Assembly (NCBI RefSeq): GCF_038235435.1
Contig: NZ_CP151275.1
Coordinates: forward strand, 1,674,001 to 1,738,000
Direction: 5' to 3'
DNA: 64,000 nt
Origin: Niveibacterium sp. SC-1
GTDB lineage: Bacteria > Pseudomonadota > Gammaproteobacteria > Burkholderiales > Rhodocyclaceae
Positions 1 to 10,521 of the stretch are shown one piece after another (the stretch's first letter is position 1; every line of letters begins with the position of its first letter). Both the position numbers and the translations under genes were made by a program. Under the pieces are notes generated by a model. It did no database searches. It was given only the letters and a program-made list of their open reading frames with translations, and was not told the DNA's origin.

Positions 1-398
1 CGGCGGCGATGGCGGGCCTCGCGGTAACGCCTTGGGTTGTCGGCTTGTGCGCCGCGGGTGGCGCGATGGCCGGGCTCGCCGGAATGATCGAGGTCGCCGC
101 CGTGCACGGCGCGGCCAATGCCTCGGTGCTGGTGGGCTACGGCCACGCCGGCATCCTGATCGCCTTCATCGCGCGGCAGAACCCGCTCGGCGTGATTCCC
201 GCCGCCGTGCTTATCGGCGGGATCGGTGCCGCGGGCAGCCTCTTGCAGCGCCGGCTCGACATGCCGGATGCGACCGTGCTGGTGCTGCAGGGGATTCTCT
301 TCGTCGTACTGATCGGCATGGAAACCCTGCGCGGCCGTATCTGGTCGCTGCCGGGCCTGCGCAAGCCGGTTCCCGGCCTGGCCAAGGAGACGTCATGA
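1..398 (+). CDS. BMP-type ABC importer permease, C-terminal part (truncated by window edge)
   Basis: The frame is already open at the left edge (codon phase begins at base 3), so only about 131 C-terminal residues are visible. They contain alternating small-residue hydrophobic segments (GYGHAGILIAFIARQNP and IGGIGAAGSLLQRR are typical) and match the end of the BPD_transp_2 permeases that serve nucleoside or BMP-lipoprotein importers of the YufP/NupP kind. The stop codon overlaps the formamidase start (ATGA), and a second permease and a double-ABC ATPase follow, so this is the first of two different permeases in one importer. The lipoprotein binding subunit must lie upstream. Substrate cannot be read from the sequence; the enclosed hydrolases suggest a small amide or ureide. 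Confidence 0.85.
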   Translation, partial: AAMAGLAVTPWVVGLCAAGGAMAGLAGMIEVAAVHGAANASVLVGYGHAGILIAFIARQNPLGVIPAAVLIGGIGAAGSLLQRRLDMPDATVLVLQGILFVVLIGMETLRGRIWSLPGLRKPVPGLAKETS

Positions 399-1432
399 GC
401 GGTCTGGGCGGTCTCAACAAATCGCCGGCGGGGCTGGTCGTCGGCCTCGTGCAATTGCAGCTGCCGGTGGTCGAGACGCCGGCACAGCTCGCCATGCAGG
501 CCGAACGCATCGTCGAGATGGTCGGCAAGGCGCGGCGCGGCTACGCGGCAATGGATCTGGTGGTCTTCCCCGAATACTCGCTGCACGGGCTCTCGATGAG
601 CACGGCGTCGGAGCTGATGTGCAGCCTCGACGGCCCGGAGGTTGCGGCTTTCAAGGCGGCCTGCGCGCGGCACAGGATCTGGGGTTGCTTCTCGCTGATG
701 GAGCGCAATCCGCAAGGCAATCCCTACAACAGCGGCGTCATCATCGACGACGCGGGTGAGATCGTTCTCTACTACCGCAAGCTGCATCCTTGGGTGCCAG
801 TCGAGCCCTGGGAGCCGGGCAATCTCGGCATCCCGGTCATCGACGGCCCGCGCGGCGTGAAGCTCGCGCTTATCATCTGCCACGACGGCATGTTCCCTGA
901 GATGGCGCGCGAGTGCGCCTACAAGGGCGCCGAGCTGATGATCCGCACGGCGGGCTACACCGCGCCGATCCGCCACGCCTGGCAGATCACCAACCAGGCC
1001 AATGCCTTCCAGAACCTGATGTACACCGCGAGCGTCTGCCTCTGCGGCTCGGACGGCAGCTTCGACTCGATGGGCGAAGCGATGTTCTGCAACTTCGACG
1101 GCAGCGTGATCCAGCAAGGCGGCGGCCGCGCTGACGAGATCATCGCCTGCGAGATCCGGCCCGACCTGGTGCGCGACGCACGCGTCTACTGGGGCGTGGA
1201 GAACAACATCTACCAGTTCGGCCATCGCGGCTATGTGGCGGTGGCCGGTGGCGCGATGGACTGCCCCTACACCTTCATGCAGGACATGGTGGCCGGCGAA
1301 TACCGCCTGCCCTGGGAGGCGGAAGTCGCGGTCACCGACGGCACGTCCTGCGGTTTCGCGGCGCCGATGCGCAAGTACGGCGGACCTGCCGCGGAGCCCG
1401 TCGTTACCTTCAAGACGGTGCACGCAGCATGA
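395..1432 (+). CDS. amiF: Formamidase, nitrilase superfamily (AmiF-like)
   Basis: A 345-residue C-N hydrolase, the usual length for AmiF (EC 3.5.1.49), which converts formamide to formate and ammonia in the cytoplasm. The Glu-Lys-Cys triad is in place: E60 in VVFPEYS, K129 in YYRKLHPW and C162 in ICHDGM. The stretches LMERNP, NPYN, GVENNIYQFGHRGYVA and the C-terminal LPWE are characteristic of formamidase and aliphatic amidase rather than generic nitrilases. It starts inside the stop of the preceding permease gene and its own stop overlaps the next permease (ATGA at both junctions), so it is translationally coupled into the importer operon. A relative acting on another short amide is possible; the formamidase assignment is by remembered family sequence. 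Confidence 0.82.
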   Translation: MSGLGGLNKSPAGLVVGLVQLQLPVVETPAQLAMQAERIVEMVGKARRGYAAMDLVVFPEYSLHGLSMSTASELMCSLDGPEVAAFKAACARHRIWGCFSLMERNPQGNPYNSGVIIDDAGEIVLYYRKLHPWVPVEPWEPGNLGIPVIDGPRGVKLALIICHDGMFPEMARECAYKGAELMIRTAGYTAPIRHAWQITNQANAFQNLMYTASVCLCGSDGSFDSMGEAMFCNFDGSVIQQGGGRADEIIACEIRPDLVRDARVYWGVENNIYQFGHRGYVAVAGGAMDCPYTFMQDMVAGEYRLPWEAEVAVTDGTSCGFAAPMRKYGGPAAEPVVTFKTVHAA

Positions 1433-2349
1433 CGGGCGACGCCATCCTCTCCGTGCTGCTCGCCATGCTCGGTGGCGCGATCCGCGTGTCGACGCCTTTC
1501 CTCTTCGTGAGCCTGGGCGAGACGATCACGGAGAAGGGCGGGCGCATCAACCTGGGCCTGGAGGGGACGCTGGTGCTGGGTGCGATGAGCGCCTACGCCG
1601 CCTCGCTCGCGACCGGCATGCCCTGGCTGGGCGTGCTCGCGGCGGCCTGCGCAGGCGCGGTATTTGGTTGCCTGCACGGCCTGCTCGCCAGCCTCAAGCG
1701 GGTCAATGACATCGCACTGGGTATCGCGCTGATGCTGCTCGGAACAGGGCTCGCGTTCTTCTGGGGCAAGCCCTACATCCAGCCCCAGGCGCCCACGCTC
1801 TCGGCAATCCATTTCGGTGGCTGGAGCGACTCGCCCGCGCTGCGCGCGGCGCTAGACATCAACCCGCTCTTCATTGCCGGCATCCTGCTCGCCTTCGCCG
1901 TGCAGTGGGCGCTGGCGAACACGCGTGCTGGCCTGACCCTGCGTCTGGTCGGCGACAGCGAGCCGGCGGCCCGTGCGGCCGGCTCGCGCGTGGTGCCGGT
2001 GCGCATCCTCGCGACCGTGCTGGGCGGCGCGCTGGCCGGCATAGGCGGCGCCTTCCTCTCGCTCTACTACCCCGGCAGCTGGAACGAAGGCCTCTCGAAC
2101 GGGCAGGGGATCATGGCGGTGGCGCTGGTGATCTTTGCGCGCTGGAAGCCGCTGCGCTGCGTGATCGCGGCCCTGCTGTTCGGCGCGGCCGGCGCGATCG
2201 GGCCCGCCTTGCAGTCCGTCGGCATCTCGCAGGGCTACTACCTCTTCAACGCGGCGCCCTATGCGCTGACCCTGATCCTGATGGTGCTCACCTGCTCGCG
2301 CGATACCAGCCTCAAGGGCGCGCCGGGCGAACTCTCCCTCAATCGCTGA
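1429..2349 (+). CDS. BMP-type ABC importer permease, second subunit
   Basis: A 306-residue polytopic membrane protein with the BPD_transp_2 fold. The N-terminal part has [19 protein letters not shown], a signature of the YufQ/NupQ permease that pairs with YufP, followed by about eight hydrophobic segments. The central loop with [21 protein letters not shown] is the region that normally contacts the ATPase. It forms the importer channel together with the permease at the left edge. The start overlaps the formamidase stop by four bases, and an isochorismatase-family gene follows after 11 bases. In relatives with this architecture the cargo includes nucleosides, purines and other nitrogen-rich small molecules; the local hydrolases suggest an amide or biuret-like cargo here, which is inference. 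Confidence 0.9.
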   Translation: MTGDAILSVLLAMLGGAIRVSTPFLFVSLGETITEKGGRINLGLEGTLVLGAMSAYAASLATGMPWLGVLAAACAGAVFGCLHGLLASLKRVNDIALGIALMLLGTGLAFFWGKPYIQPQAPTLSAIHFGGWSDSPALRAALDINPLFIAGILLAFAVQWALANTRAGLTLRLVGDSEPAARAAGSRVVPVRILATVLGGALAGIGGAFLSLYYPGSWNEGLSNGQGIMAVALVIFARWKPLRCVIAALLFGAAGAIGPALQSVGISQGYYLFNAAPYALTLILMVLTCSRDTSLKGAPGELSLNR

Positions 2350-2360
2350 CGAGGCCCCCA

Positions 2361-3056
2361 ATGAGCCTGTTCCTCGACTCGCAACCGTATCCCTGGCCTT
2401 TCGACGGCGCGCTGACGCCCGCCAATACGGCGCTGATCATCATCGACATGCAGACCGACTTCTGCGGGCCGGGCGGCTATGTCGACCAGATGGGCTACGA
2501 CCTCTCGCTCACACGGGCGCCGATCGAACCGATCAAGAAGTTGCTCGCCGCCTTCCGCGCGGCGGGGGCACACGTGATCCACACCCGCGAAGGCCATCGT
2601 CCGGATCTCGCGGACCTGCCGGCCAACAAGCGCTGGCGCTCGCAGCGCATCGGCGCGGGCATCGGCGACGCGGGCCCCTGCGGGCGCATCCTGGTCCGCG
2701 GCGAACCCGGCTGGGACATCATCGCGGAGCTCGCACCGGCCGAGGGCGAAGTCATCATCGACAAGCCGGGCAAGGGTTCCTTCTGCGCCACCGATCTGGA
2801 GCTGGTGCTGCACACCCGCGGCATCCGCAACATCGTGCTGACCGGCATCACCACCGACGTCTGTGTGCACACCACGATGCGTGAGGCCAACGACCGCGGC
2901 TTCGAGTGCCTGCTGGTGACCGACGGTTGTGGCGCGACCGACCATAACAACCATCTCGCGGCGATCAGCATGGTGCAGAAGCAGGGCGGCGTCTTCGGCG
3001 CCGTCGGCTCGTCGGCGGCGGTGCTGGCGGCGATCGCGGTCTGGCCGACGGCCTGA
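2361..3056 (+). CDS. biuH: Isochorismatase-fold cysteine hydrolase, probable biuret amidohydrolase
   Basis: A 231-residue cysteine hydrolase that strongly recalls the rhizobial biuret amidohydrolase BiuH, which cleaves biuret to allophanate and ammonia. The catalytic triad D29 ([11 protein letters not shown]), K135 (IDKPGKGSF) and C168 ([10 protein letters not shown]) falls exactly seven residues earlier than the D36/K142/C175 I recall for BiuH. Extended stretches such as [20 protein letters not shown] and QRIGAGIGD are also as in BiuH. RutB ureidoacrylate hydrolases share the fold but not these stretches. It lies between the importer permease and ATPase genes, implying that the importer supplies its substrate. 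No allophanate hydrolase (AtzF) is visible in the window, so completion of biuret breakdown would need a gene elsewhere. Confidence 0.75.
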   Translation: MSLFLDSQPYPWPFDGALTPANTALIIIDMQTDFCGPGGYVDQMGYDLSLTRAPIEPIKKLLAAFRAAGAHVIHTREGHRPDLADLPANKRWRSQRIGAGIGDAGPCGRILVRGEPGWDIIAELAPAEGEVIIDKPGKGSFCATDLELVLHTRGIRNIVLTGITTDVCVHTTMREANDRGFECLLVTDGCGATDHNNHLAAISMVQKQGGVFGAVGSSAAVLAAIAVWPTA

Positions 3057-3063
3057 GCGCGCC

Positions 3064-4650
3064 ATGGGGCTCTTCGGTTCAGTCGTTCATGTGCCGGGTA
3101 TCGCACCGCCGGTGGGCGAGGCGGCCGGCATCGACATGCTGCAGGTGACCAAGCGTTTCGGAGCCTTCACGGCGCTCGATGGCGTGTCGCTTTCGGTCGC
3201 GCCAGGCAGTTTCCACGCCTTGCTCGGCGAGAACGGCGCGGGCAAGAGCACGTTGGTCAAATGCCTGATTGGCTACCAGCCTGCCGACACCGGTTCGCTG
3301 ATGGTGGACGGCCGCGAACAGAAGATCGCCAGTCCGCGCGAAGCCGCCGACCTGGGCATCGGCATGGTGTTCCAGCACTTCACGCTGGCGCCCAATCTCA
3401 CGGTGGCGGAGAACCTGCTGCTCGCCCAGCCGCGTCTGCCGGCCGTGCTGGACTGGCGGCGTGAGCGCGCGGCGCTCGAGAACATGCTCGCCGACATGCC
3501 CTTCAAGGTGCCGCTGGGTGTGCTGGCCGGGGAACTGGCAGCGGGTGAGAAGCAGAAGGTCGAGATCCTCAAGCAGCTCTACCTGCGCCGGCGCTTCATC
3601 ATCCTGGATGAGCCGACCTCGGTGCTGACACCGGGCGAAGCCGACGAGCTGCTGGGTTTCCTCAAGCAGCGCACGCGGGCAGGCAAACTTTCGGTATTGA
3701 TGATCACCCACAAATTCCGCGAGGTGATGGCCTTCGCGGATGACGTGACGGTGTTGCGGCGCGGCCGTCGCGTCGGCGGCACCAAGGTCGCGGAAACCGA
3801 TCCGCACCAGTTGTCGGTATGGATGATGGGCGCCGATGAGTCGGTGGAAGCGCCTGCCGCCGTGGCGACGCCCGTAGCCGCGACCGGCGAAGAGGTGCTC
3901 GCGCTCGACGGGTTGAGCGTGATGGGCGACCAGGGCCTGCCGGCTGTGCAGGATGTTGGCCTCCAGGTGCGTGCCGGCGAGATCGTGGGTGTCGCGGGTG
4001 TTTCAGGTAACGGCCAGCGCGAGCTGGTTGAGGCCTTACTGGGCCAGCGGCGGGTGATCCGCGGACGGATCCGTATTGCGGGCCGCGATTTCCACCACAG
4101 GCGCGGGGAGATCCGCGCCCTGGGGGTGCGTAGCCTGCCGGAAGAGCCCCTGCGCAACGCGTGTGTTGGCGAGATGAGCGTGGCCGAAAACATAGCGCTG
4201 CGCAGCTTCGACCGGTCGCCCCTGGCGAGCGGCCCCTGGCTGCGGGCCGGTGCGCTAGCGCGCCAGGCGGACGAGATGATCTCGGCCTTCAATGTGCGCA
4301 CGCCCAGCGCGGACGCGCCGATCGCCGCGCTTTCGGGCGGCAATGTGCAGCGCGCGGTATTGGCGCGCGAACTGTCGGCCGGTGAGGGGCAGGTCAAGCT
4401 GTTGATCGTCGCCAACCCGGTGTTCGGGCTCGATTTCCGTGCCGTGGCGGCCATCCATGCACGTATCGCCGCCGCGCGCGACGCGGGCTGCGCGGTCCTG
4501 CTGGTGAGCGAGGACCTCGACGAGCTGCTGGAGCTTTCCGACCGGATCGTGGTGATGCACGCCGGGCGCCTGGTCTATGAGTGTCCGCGCGACAAGGCGG
4601 ACGTTGCCACGCTGGGCCACTACATGGCGGGCGAGGCTCATGCGGCGTAA
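3064..4650 (+). CDS. BMP-type ABC importer ATP-binding protein (two fused ABC domains)
   Basis: A 528-residue cytoplasmic protein with two ABC cassettes in tandem, as in the YufO/NupO and sugar-importer class. The N-terminal cassette has Walker A GENGAGKST and Walker B FIILDEPTS. The C-terminal cassette is degenerate in the normal way for this class: its P-loop region reads GVSGNGQRE and its signature ALSGGNVQRA. It would drive the two permeases encoded just upstream. The chosen ATG is seven bases after the preceding stop but has no clear ribosome site; an internal ATG at 3136 (MLQVTKRFG) would remove 24 residues ahead of the first cassette and is a reasonable alternative. It is followed, after a 98-base gap, by a second isochorismatase-family hydrolase. 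Confidence 0.9.
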   Translation: MGLFGSVVHVPGIAPPVGEAAGIDMLQVTKRFGAFTALDGVSLSVAPGSFHALLGENGAGKSTLVKCLIGYQPADTGSLMVDGREQKIASPREAADLGIGMVFQHFTLAPNLTVAENLLLAQPRLPAVLDWRRERAALENMLADMPFKVPLGVLAGELAAGEKQKVEILKQLYLRRRFIILDEPTSVLTPGEADELLGFLKQRTRAGKLSVLMITHKFREVMAFADDVTVLRRGRRVGGTKVAETDPHQLSVWMMGADESVEAPAAVATPVAATGEEVLALDGLSVMGDQGLPAVQDVGLQVRAGEIVGVAGVSGNGQRELVEALLGQRRVIRGRIRIAGRDFHHRRGEIRALGVRSLPEEPLRNACVGEMSVAENIALRSFDRSPLASGPWLRAGALARQADEMISAFNVRTPSADAPIAALSGGNVQRAVLARELSAGEGQVKLLIVANPVFGLDFRAVAAIHARIAAARDAGCAVLLVSEDLDELLELSDRIVVMHAGRLVYECPRDKADVATLGHYMAGEAHAA

Positions 4651-4748
4651 GTGTTGCGGCGCGTGTCTTGCTTGAATCCAGCGCAGGAGGGCAGGGGCGC
4701 GGCACCGTGGTGCCGGCGCGTCTTGCCGATAGCGGCGCAGGAGGCGCA

Positions 4749-5408
4749 ATGGAGTTGATCGTCGAGGCCCTGCCGGGCCGTTTCGATTTCGATACCGGTC
4801 GCACCGCCCTGGTGATGATCGACATGCAACGGGACTTCCTGCTGCCCGGGGGCTTTGGCGCCGTGCTCGGCAACGATGTCTCGCAACTGGCTTCGGCCAT
4901 CGCGCCGGCGCGGCGCCTGCTCGACTGGGCACGGCGTCTGCGCATTGCGATCGTGCATACGAAGGAGGCCCATGCACCGGACCTGTCGGACTGCCCGCCC
5001 GCCAAGCGCGAGCGCGGCGTGCCCAGCCTGCGCATCGGGGACGCAGGCCCCATGGGGCGCATCCTGATCGACGGGGAAGTCGGCAGCGACTTCGTGCCCG
5101 AATGCGCGCCGGAAACCGGCGAGCGCGTGCTGCGCAAACCCGGCAAGGGCGCGTTCTACGCAACCGACCTGGGCGACTGGCTGGCGCGTCGGCACATCGA
5201 CACGCTGATCTTCGCCGGCGTGACGACCGAGGTCTGCGTGCAAACCTCCATGCGCGAGGCCAATGACCGCGGCTATCGCTGCCTTCTGATCGAGGAGGCG
5301 ACCGCGAGCTATTTCCCGGAGTTCAAGCAGGCGACGCTTGCGATGGTGCGCGCGCAAGGCGGCATCGTCGGCTGGACGGCAAGCATCGAGGCGCTGCCAG
5401 GGGCCTGA
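4749..5408 (+). CDS. Second isochorismatase-family cysteine hydrolase
   Basis: A 219-residue paralogue of the BiuH-like enzyme in the same operon, with the triad D25 (VMIDMQRDF), K130 (LRKPGKGAF) and C163 (TTEVCVQTSM). It keeps the REANDRGY helix of the biuret and ureidoacrylate hydrolases, but lacks the N-terminal YPWPF segment and has a different lid (HAPDLSDCPPAKRERG). It therefore probably acts on a related but distinct amide, possibly a neighbouring step or a substituted biuret; the exact reaction cannot be inferred. An AGGAGG ribosome site at 4739-4744 fixes the start. It is the last gene of the importer operon; the next gene is convergent on the minus strand. Confidence 0.8.
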   Translation: MELIVEALPGRFDFDTGRTALVMIDMQRDFLLPGGFGAVLGNDVSQLASAIAPARRLLDWARRLRIAIVHTKEAHAPDLSDCPPAKRERGVPSLRIGDAGPMGRILIDGEVGSDFVPECAPETGERVLRKPGKGAFYATDLGDWLARRHIDTLIFAGVTTEVCVQTSMREANDRGYRCLLIEEATASYFPEFKQATLAMVRAQGGIVGWTASIEALPGA

Positions 5409-5504
5409 GCCAGCAAGGCGTTGGGTGCAGGGCAGGCGCTCGCGTGAAGCGCCAAGGAGTGGTGCGAGAGCGTGGCAGGGCGCGCGCCGCCCTGCCATCC
5501 ACCC

Positions 5505-6356
5505 TTAGTGCATCTTGTGGGGCGGCTCGTCGAGCAGCGCCTCCACGGCGGCGGCGTCGAAGTGGTACTCGTGGTTCGAGAGGTCGTCGCGCACCAGGAT
5601 CTCGCCATGCTCGGCGAGGATGGATTCGAGCTCCTCGCGCCCCAGCGCCCGGAGGGTCGAACGCACCTTTTCCCAGTCCGGCGGGAAGTCGTGCGTGACC
5701 GGGCGCGGCTCGAAAACCCGCACCGACTCTTCATGGAAGAGCCGTGTCAGCAGCGTCTCCACCGGCAGGCCGAGGAGCTCCTCATCCTTGAGCGTTGCCG
5801 CGAGCTGGGTCACGCGTTCCCAGCCATCCATGTCCTTGAGCTCGGCTCCGGGCAGCTTCTGGAGGAAGAGCGCGGCCGCGGTGTCGCCGTTCGCAGCGAG
5901 GATCAGTCGGGCGGGCGTCTGTTCCGATTGGCGAAGATAGTGCTCGAAGACGTCAGCGATCGTCTCGCCTTCCAGCGGCACGTAGCTCTGGTAGGGCTGC
6001 GCCGCCTGCTCGGTATCCAGGGTCAGAAGCAGGCGCCCGTCTCCCATCAGTTCAGCGACGCTGCCCGCCCGGATCGGACCTTCGCACTTGGCATAGCCGC
6101 GCAGGTTCAGCGACTCGGAGCAATCGATCACCATCAGGCGCACGGCGCCATGCCCGGAAAGCTGGAAGGTGATGCGGCCCGGCGTCTTCAGATTGGCGGC
6201 GATGATTGTCGTGACTGCGCTCATCTGGCCCAGCATGGCCCGCACCGCGACAGGGTAATCGCGCTTGTGCTGTATTTTTATCCAGGTGTTACCCAGGTGC
6301 ACGATCGCGCCACGGATGTCCAGATCCTCGAAGAGAAAGCTTTGCACGGCGTCCAT
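5505..6356 (-). CDS. hslO: Hsp33-family chaperone lacking the redox zinc site
   Basis: A 283-residue Hsp33 homologue of nearly normal length. The N-terminal fold (FLFEDLDIRGAIVHL, LSGHGAVRLMVIDC, GYAKCEG), the linker helix region and the C-terminal segment with VFEPRPV and YHFDAAAVEALL all align with HslO. Canonical Hsp33 is activated by oxidation of four zinc-bound cysteines arranged CxC then CxxC in the C-terminal domain. Here the corresponding stretches read THDFPPDWEKV and LVRDDLSNHEY, so all four cysteines are absent while flanking residues are kept. The start is the ATG at 6356, eight bases after an AGGAG; a GTG at 6362 lies too close to that site. It overlaps or abuts the stop of the ArsC-like gene, so the two are co-transcribed. 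Confidence 0.88.
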   Translation of the reverse strand: MDAVQSFLFEDLDIRGAIVHLGNTWIKIQHKRDYPVAVRAMLGQMSAVTTIIAANLKTPGRITFQLSGHGAVRLMVIDCSESLNLRGYAKCEGPIRAGSVAELMGDGRLLLTLDTEQAAQPYQSYVPLEGETIADVFEHYLRQSEQTPARLILAANGDTAAALFLQKLPGAELKDMDGWERVTQLAATLKDEELLGLPVETLLTRLFHEESVRVFEPRPVTHDFPPDWEKVRSTLRALGREELESILAEHGEILVRDDLSNHEYHFDAAAVEALLDEPPHKMH

Positions 6357-6358
6357 AC

Positions 6359-6730
6359 TCACTCTCCTTTTCTGCCCTGTTTTAGTGCATTTTTGTAGCG
6401 TTCGGCGTCGAAACCCAGCAGGACCTCGTCACCGCGTGCAATCACCGGTCGTTTGATCAGGCTTGGAAACGCTTCCATCAAGGCGATCGCCTTGGCCTCG
6501 TCGACATCGGCGCGCTGGGCCTCCGAGAGCTTGCGCCAGGTGGTGCCCTGGGTATTGAGCAAGCTGCGCCAGCCCACTTTTTCTATCCAGTCACGCAGCG
6601 CGGCAGGGGGAACGCCGTGCTTCTTATAATCGTGGAAATCATAGGTAATTGCCGCAGAATCCAGCCAGTCAAAGGCCTTTTTCATAGTGCTGCAGTTTTT
6701 GATGCCGAAGATGGTCAGGTCTTTGCTCAT
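6359..6730 (-). CDS. ArsC/Spx-family reductase (YffB-like)
   Basis: A 123-residue thioredoxin-fold protein of the ArsC/YffB subfamily. It begins with TIFGIKNCSTMKKAFDWL, carrying the single N-terminal cysteine C13, and has the family motifs YDFHDYKKHG, LLNTQGTTWRKL, PSLIKRPVI and LLGFDAERY. YffB-like proteins bind glutathione and are proposed thiol or arsenate reductases; the physiological substrate is unknown. No arsenic-resistance genes are nearby, so a role in thiol homeostasis is more likely than arsenate detoxification, an inference. The ATG at 6730 gives the family's usual N-terminus; an upstream in-frame start at 6775 would add 15 unrelated residues. The stop lies just before the start of hslO. 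Confidence 0.85.
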   Translation of the reverse strand: MSKDLTIFGIKNCSTMKKAFDWLDSAAITYDFHDYKKHGVPPAALRDWIEKVGWRSLLNTQGTTWRKLSEAQRADVDEAKAIALMEAFPSLIKRPVIARGDEVLLGFDAERYKNALKQGRKGE

Positions 6731-6746
6731 ATCTGGTTGTAAGACT

Positions 6747-6956
6747 GTGGCGGAATACACGGCATTCTCGCTCAAGGGACGTCGTCAGGCGCTTGTGCGG
6801 CGTGCCACCCGTACGCATAATGCCGCTCGCAAGGATTTCAAGCGTCGTGCTGAGCGTTATCCGGCTGGCCCGCAGGGGCCGGTTGCCAAGTTCAAGTTGC
6901 TGAACTTGAAACACCTGCAAAGGGCTTTCGCCCAATTTCGATCCAACTGTTCTTAG
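6747..6956 (+). CDS. Possible small basic protein (69 aa) upstream of cold-shock gene
   Basis: A GTG-initiated frame runs divergently from the ArsC-like gene and stops 11 bases before the cold-shock start. The predicted product is strongly basic ([20 protein letters not shown], then [10 protein letters not shown]) and uses many CGT arginine codons, which is typical of highly expressed genes. I do not recognise a family. The ribosome site before the GTG is weak, and the region could instead be the long untranslated leader usual for csp genes. No other gene occupies this stretch on the opposite strand once the ArsC-like start is placed at 6730. Confidence 0.35.
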   Translation: MAEYTAFSLKGRRQALVRRATRTHNAARKDFKRRAERYPAGPQGPVAKFKLLNLKHLQRAFAQFRSNCS

Positions 6957-6967
6957 GAATGCAATCA

Positions 6968-7174
6968 ATGGCAACCGGTATCGTCAAGTGGTTCAACGAC
7001 GCGAAGGGTTTTGGCTTCATTACTCCGGATGGTGGCGGCGATGATCTCTTCGCGCACTTCTCCGCGATCCAGTCCAAGGGCTTCCGCTCCCTGGCTGAAA
7101 ACCAGCGCGTGACCTTCGACGTCGTCGAAGGCCCGAAGGGCAAGCAAGCCGCGAACATCCGCCCGACTGAATAA
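6968..7174 (+). CDS. csp: Cold-shock protein, CspA family
   Basis: A 68-residue single cold-shock domain with both RNA-binding motifs: RNP1 as KGFGFI and RNP2 as DLFAHF. The N-terminus [18 protein letters not shown] and the ending [10 protein letters not shown] are standard for the family. These proteins bind single-stranded RNA and DNA in the cytoplasm and melt secondary structure during cold adaptation or rapid growth. The start at 6968 has AGGA at 6956-6959 with good spacing; an ATG at 6959 would add three residues. A strong terminator follows directly, so the gene ends its transcription unit. Confidence 0.95.
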   Translation: MATGIVKWFNDAKGFGFITPDGGGDDLFAHFSAIQSKGFRSLAENQRVTFDVVEGPKGKQAANIRPTE

Positions 7175-7209
7175 GTCCTACGGATCAGGCCCTTCGGGGT
7201 CGGTTCGCC

Positions 7210-7242
7210 AGACAGCCCGGTTCGCCGGGCTGTCTGCTTTTT
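7210..7242 (+). terminator. Rho-independent terminator after csp
   Basis: An 11-bp perfect stem (AGACAGCCCGG with CCGGGCTGTCT) closes on a TTCG tetraloop and is followed by GCTTTTT. It lies 36 bases after the csp stop. Confidence 0.92.
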
Positions 7243-7292
7243 GGGGCGGCGCTGCGCGATGGATTCGACGCGAAGTGCCGCCCCTGGTCCGT

Positions 7293-9629
<2,337 letters not shown>

Positions 9630-9789
9630 GGAAACGACAGGTGCTTGCTGCGAAAGGCGGGAGACTATGCGGGAAGCGGCTGCCCGGGGCAAGCGGCCGG
9701 GCGTGGCAAAAAGGCCCGCCGCGCGACTGCGGTAGAATCTTCGGCTTGTTCTTCGTCCTCGGCGCCGCGCTGGCGCGAGCGCCTTCCAC

Positions 9790-10476
9790 ATGAAGTCTTC
9801 CCGCATCGCTTCCTGGCGCCATCTCGCCTTCAGCATCCTGGGCATCCTGGCCTGCTCGGGCGCGCCGGACGCAGGCGCGGCCCAGACCAAGAAGACGGCA
9901 GCCCAGACGGCGTCGACCAGTACCCAGGCCAAGAGCGGCAAGTCGGCGCCGGCGAAACAGGGCACGTCGGGCAGCAAGTCCGGCGCAAAGACCAAGACCG
10001 GCAACCCGAAGGCGACGGCGGGCAGCAAGGCAGCCACGAAGAGTTCTGGCGGCGGTTCGGGTAGCGCGAAGGCCTGCTACAAGACCACGGTCCAGAAGGG
10101 GCGCAAGCAACGCGTGAAGGTACCGTGCGGCCCCGCGCCTGAGCCCGTGTTGAACCAGAGCCCGATCAACGAGAAGGCGCTGCAGCAGTCCGGCGAGCCG
10201 CTCCCGAATTCGCCGGTGAAAGCGCGTAGCGCGCCGATCCGCGCCTATGCCGTCGACGGCGCGACCTTCTATCAGAACGGACGCAAGTTCCGCATCGAAG
10301 GGCTCGGCGATCAAGCCGGGATGTCCAACGAGCGCGAAGCCAACAAGCTCCAGCAGATCCTGGATTCGGGCCTGGTGACCACCGAGCCGATCGGCAATGA
10401 CGAGAGCGGCGCGATGCGTGCTGTCGTCAAGGTGGATGGGCGCGATATCTCCGAGCTGATGCGGATGCGCCCTTGA
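9790..10476 (+). CDS. Exported protein with degenerate SNase-like domain
   Basis: A 228-residue protein beginning with an export signal: basic residues, a hydrophobic core FSILGILAC, then either a lipobox-like LAC at the end of the core or a signal-peptidase site after AGAA. Residues about 35-90 are a low-complexity Lys/Ala/Ser/Thr/Gly linker. The C-terminal 85 residues ([21 protein letters not shown] through [14 protein letters not shown]) resemble the OB-fold of staphylococcal nuclease: the VDG aspartate and the late arginine are present, but the usual IDAPE segment reads LGDQAG, so a catalytic Glu is not seen. It may bind rather than cut nucleic acid. It is a single gene between tex and a chemoreceptor gene. 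Confidence 0.65.
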   Translation: MKSSRIASWRHLAFSILGILACSGAPDAGAAQTKKTAAQTASTSTQAKSGKSAPAKQGTSGSKSGAKTKTGNPKATAGSKAATKSSGGGSGSAKACYKTTVQKGRKQRVKVPCGPAPEPVLNQSPINEKALQQSGEPLPNSPVKARSAPIRAYAVDGATFYQNGRKFRIEGLGDQAGMSNEREANKLQQILDSGLVTTEPIGNDESGAMRAVVKVDGRDISELMRMRP

Positions 10477-10521
10477 GCAAGGCTCGAGGGGCGGCAGACG
10501 CGGCTCGTCGCGCGGCCGGCT

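Noticed and set aside
5472..5492. GC-rich hairpin (GGCAGGGCG/CGCCCTGCC) between convergent genes
   Set aside because: It lacks a T run on either side, so I did not call it a terminator, although it may still act as a weak barrier.
9630..10037. 136-residue N-terminal extension of Tex
   Set aside because: It shows no Tex similarity, overlaps the divergent exported-protein gene, and the conserved MLPPIEHR start lies at 9629.
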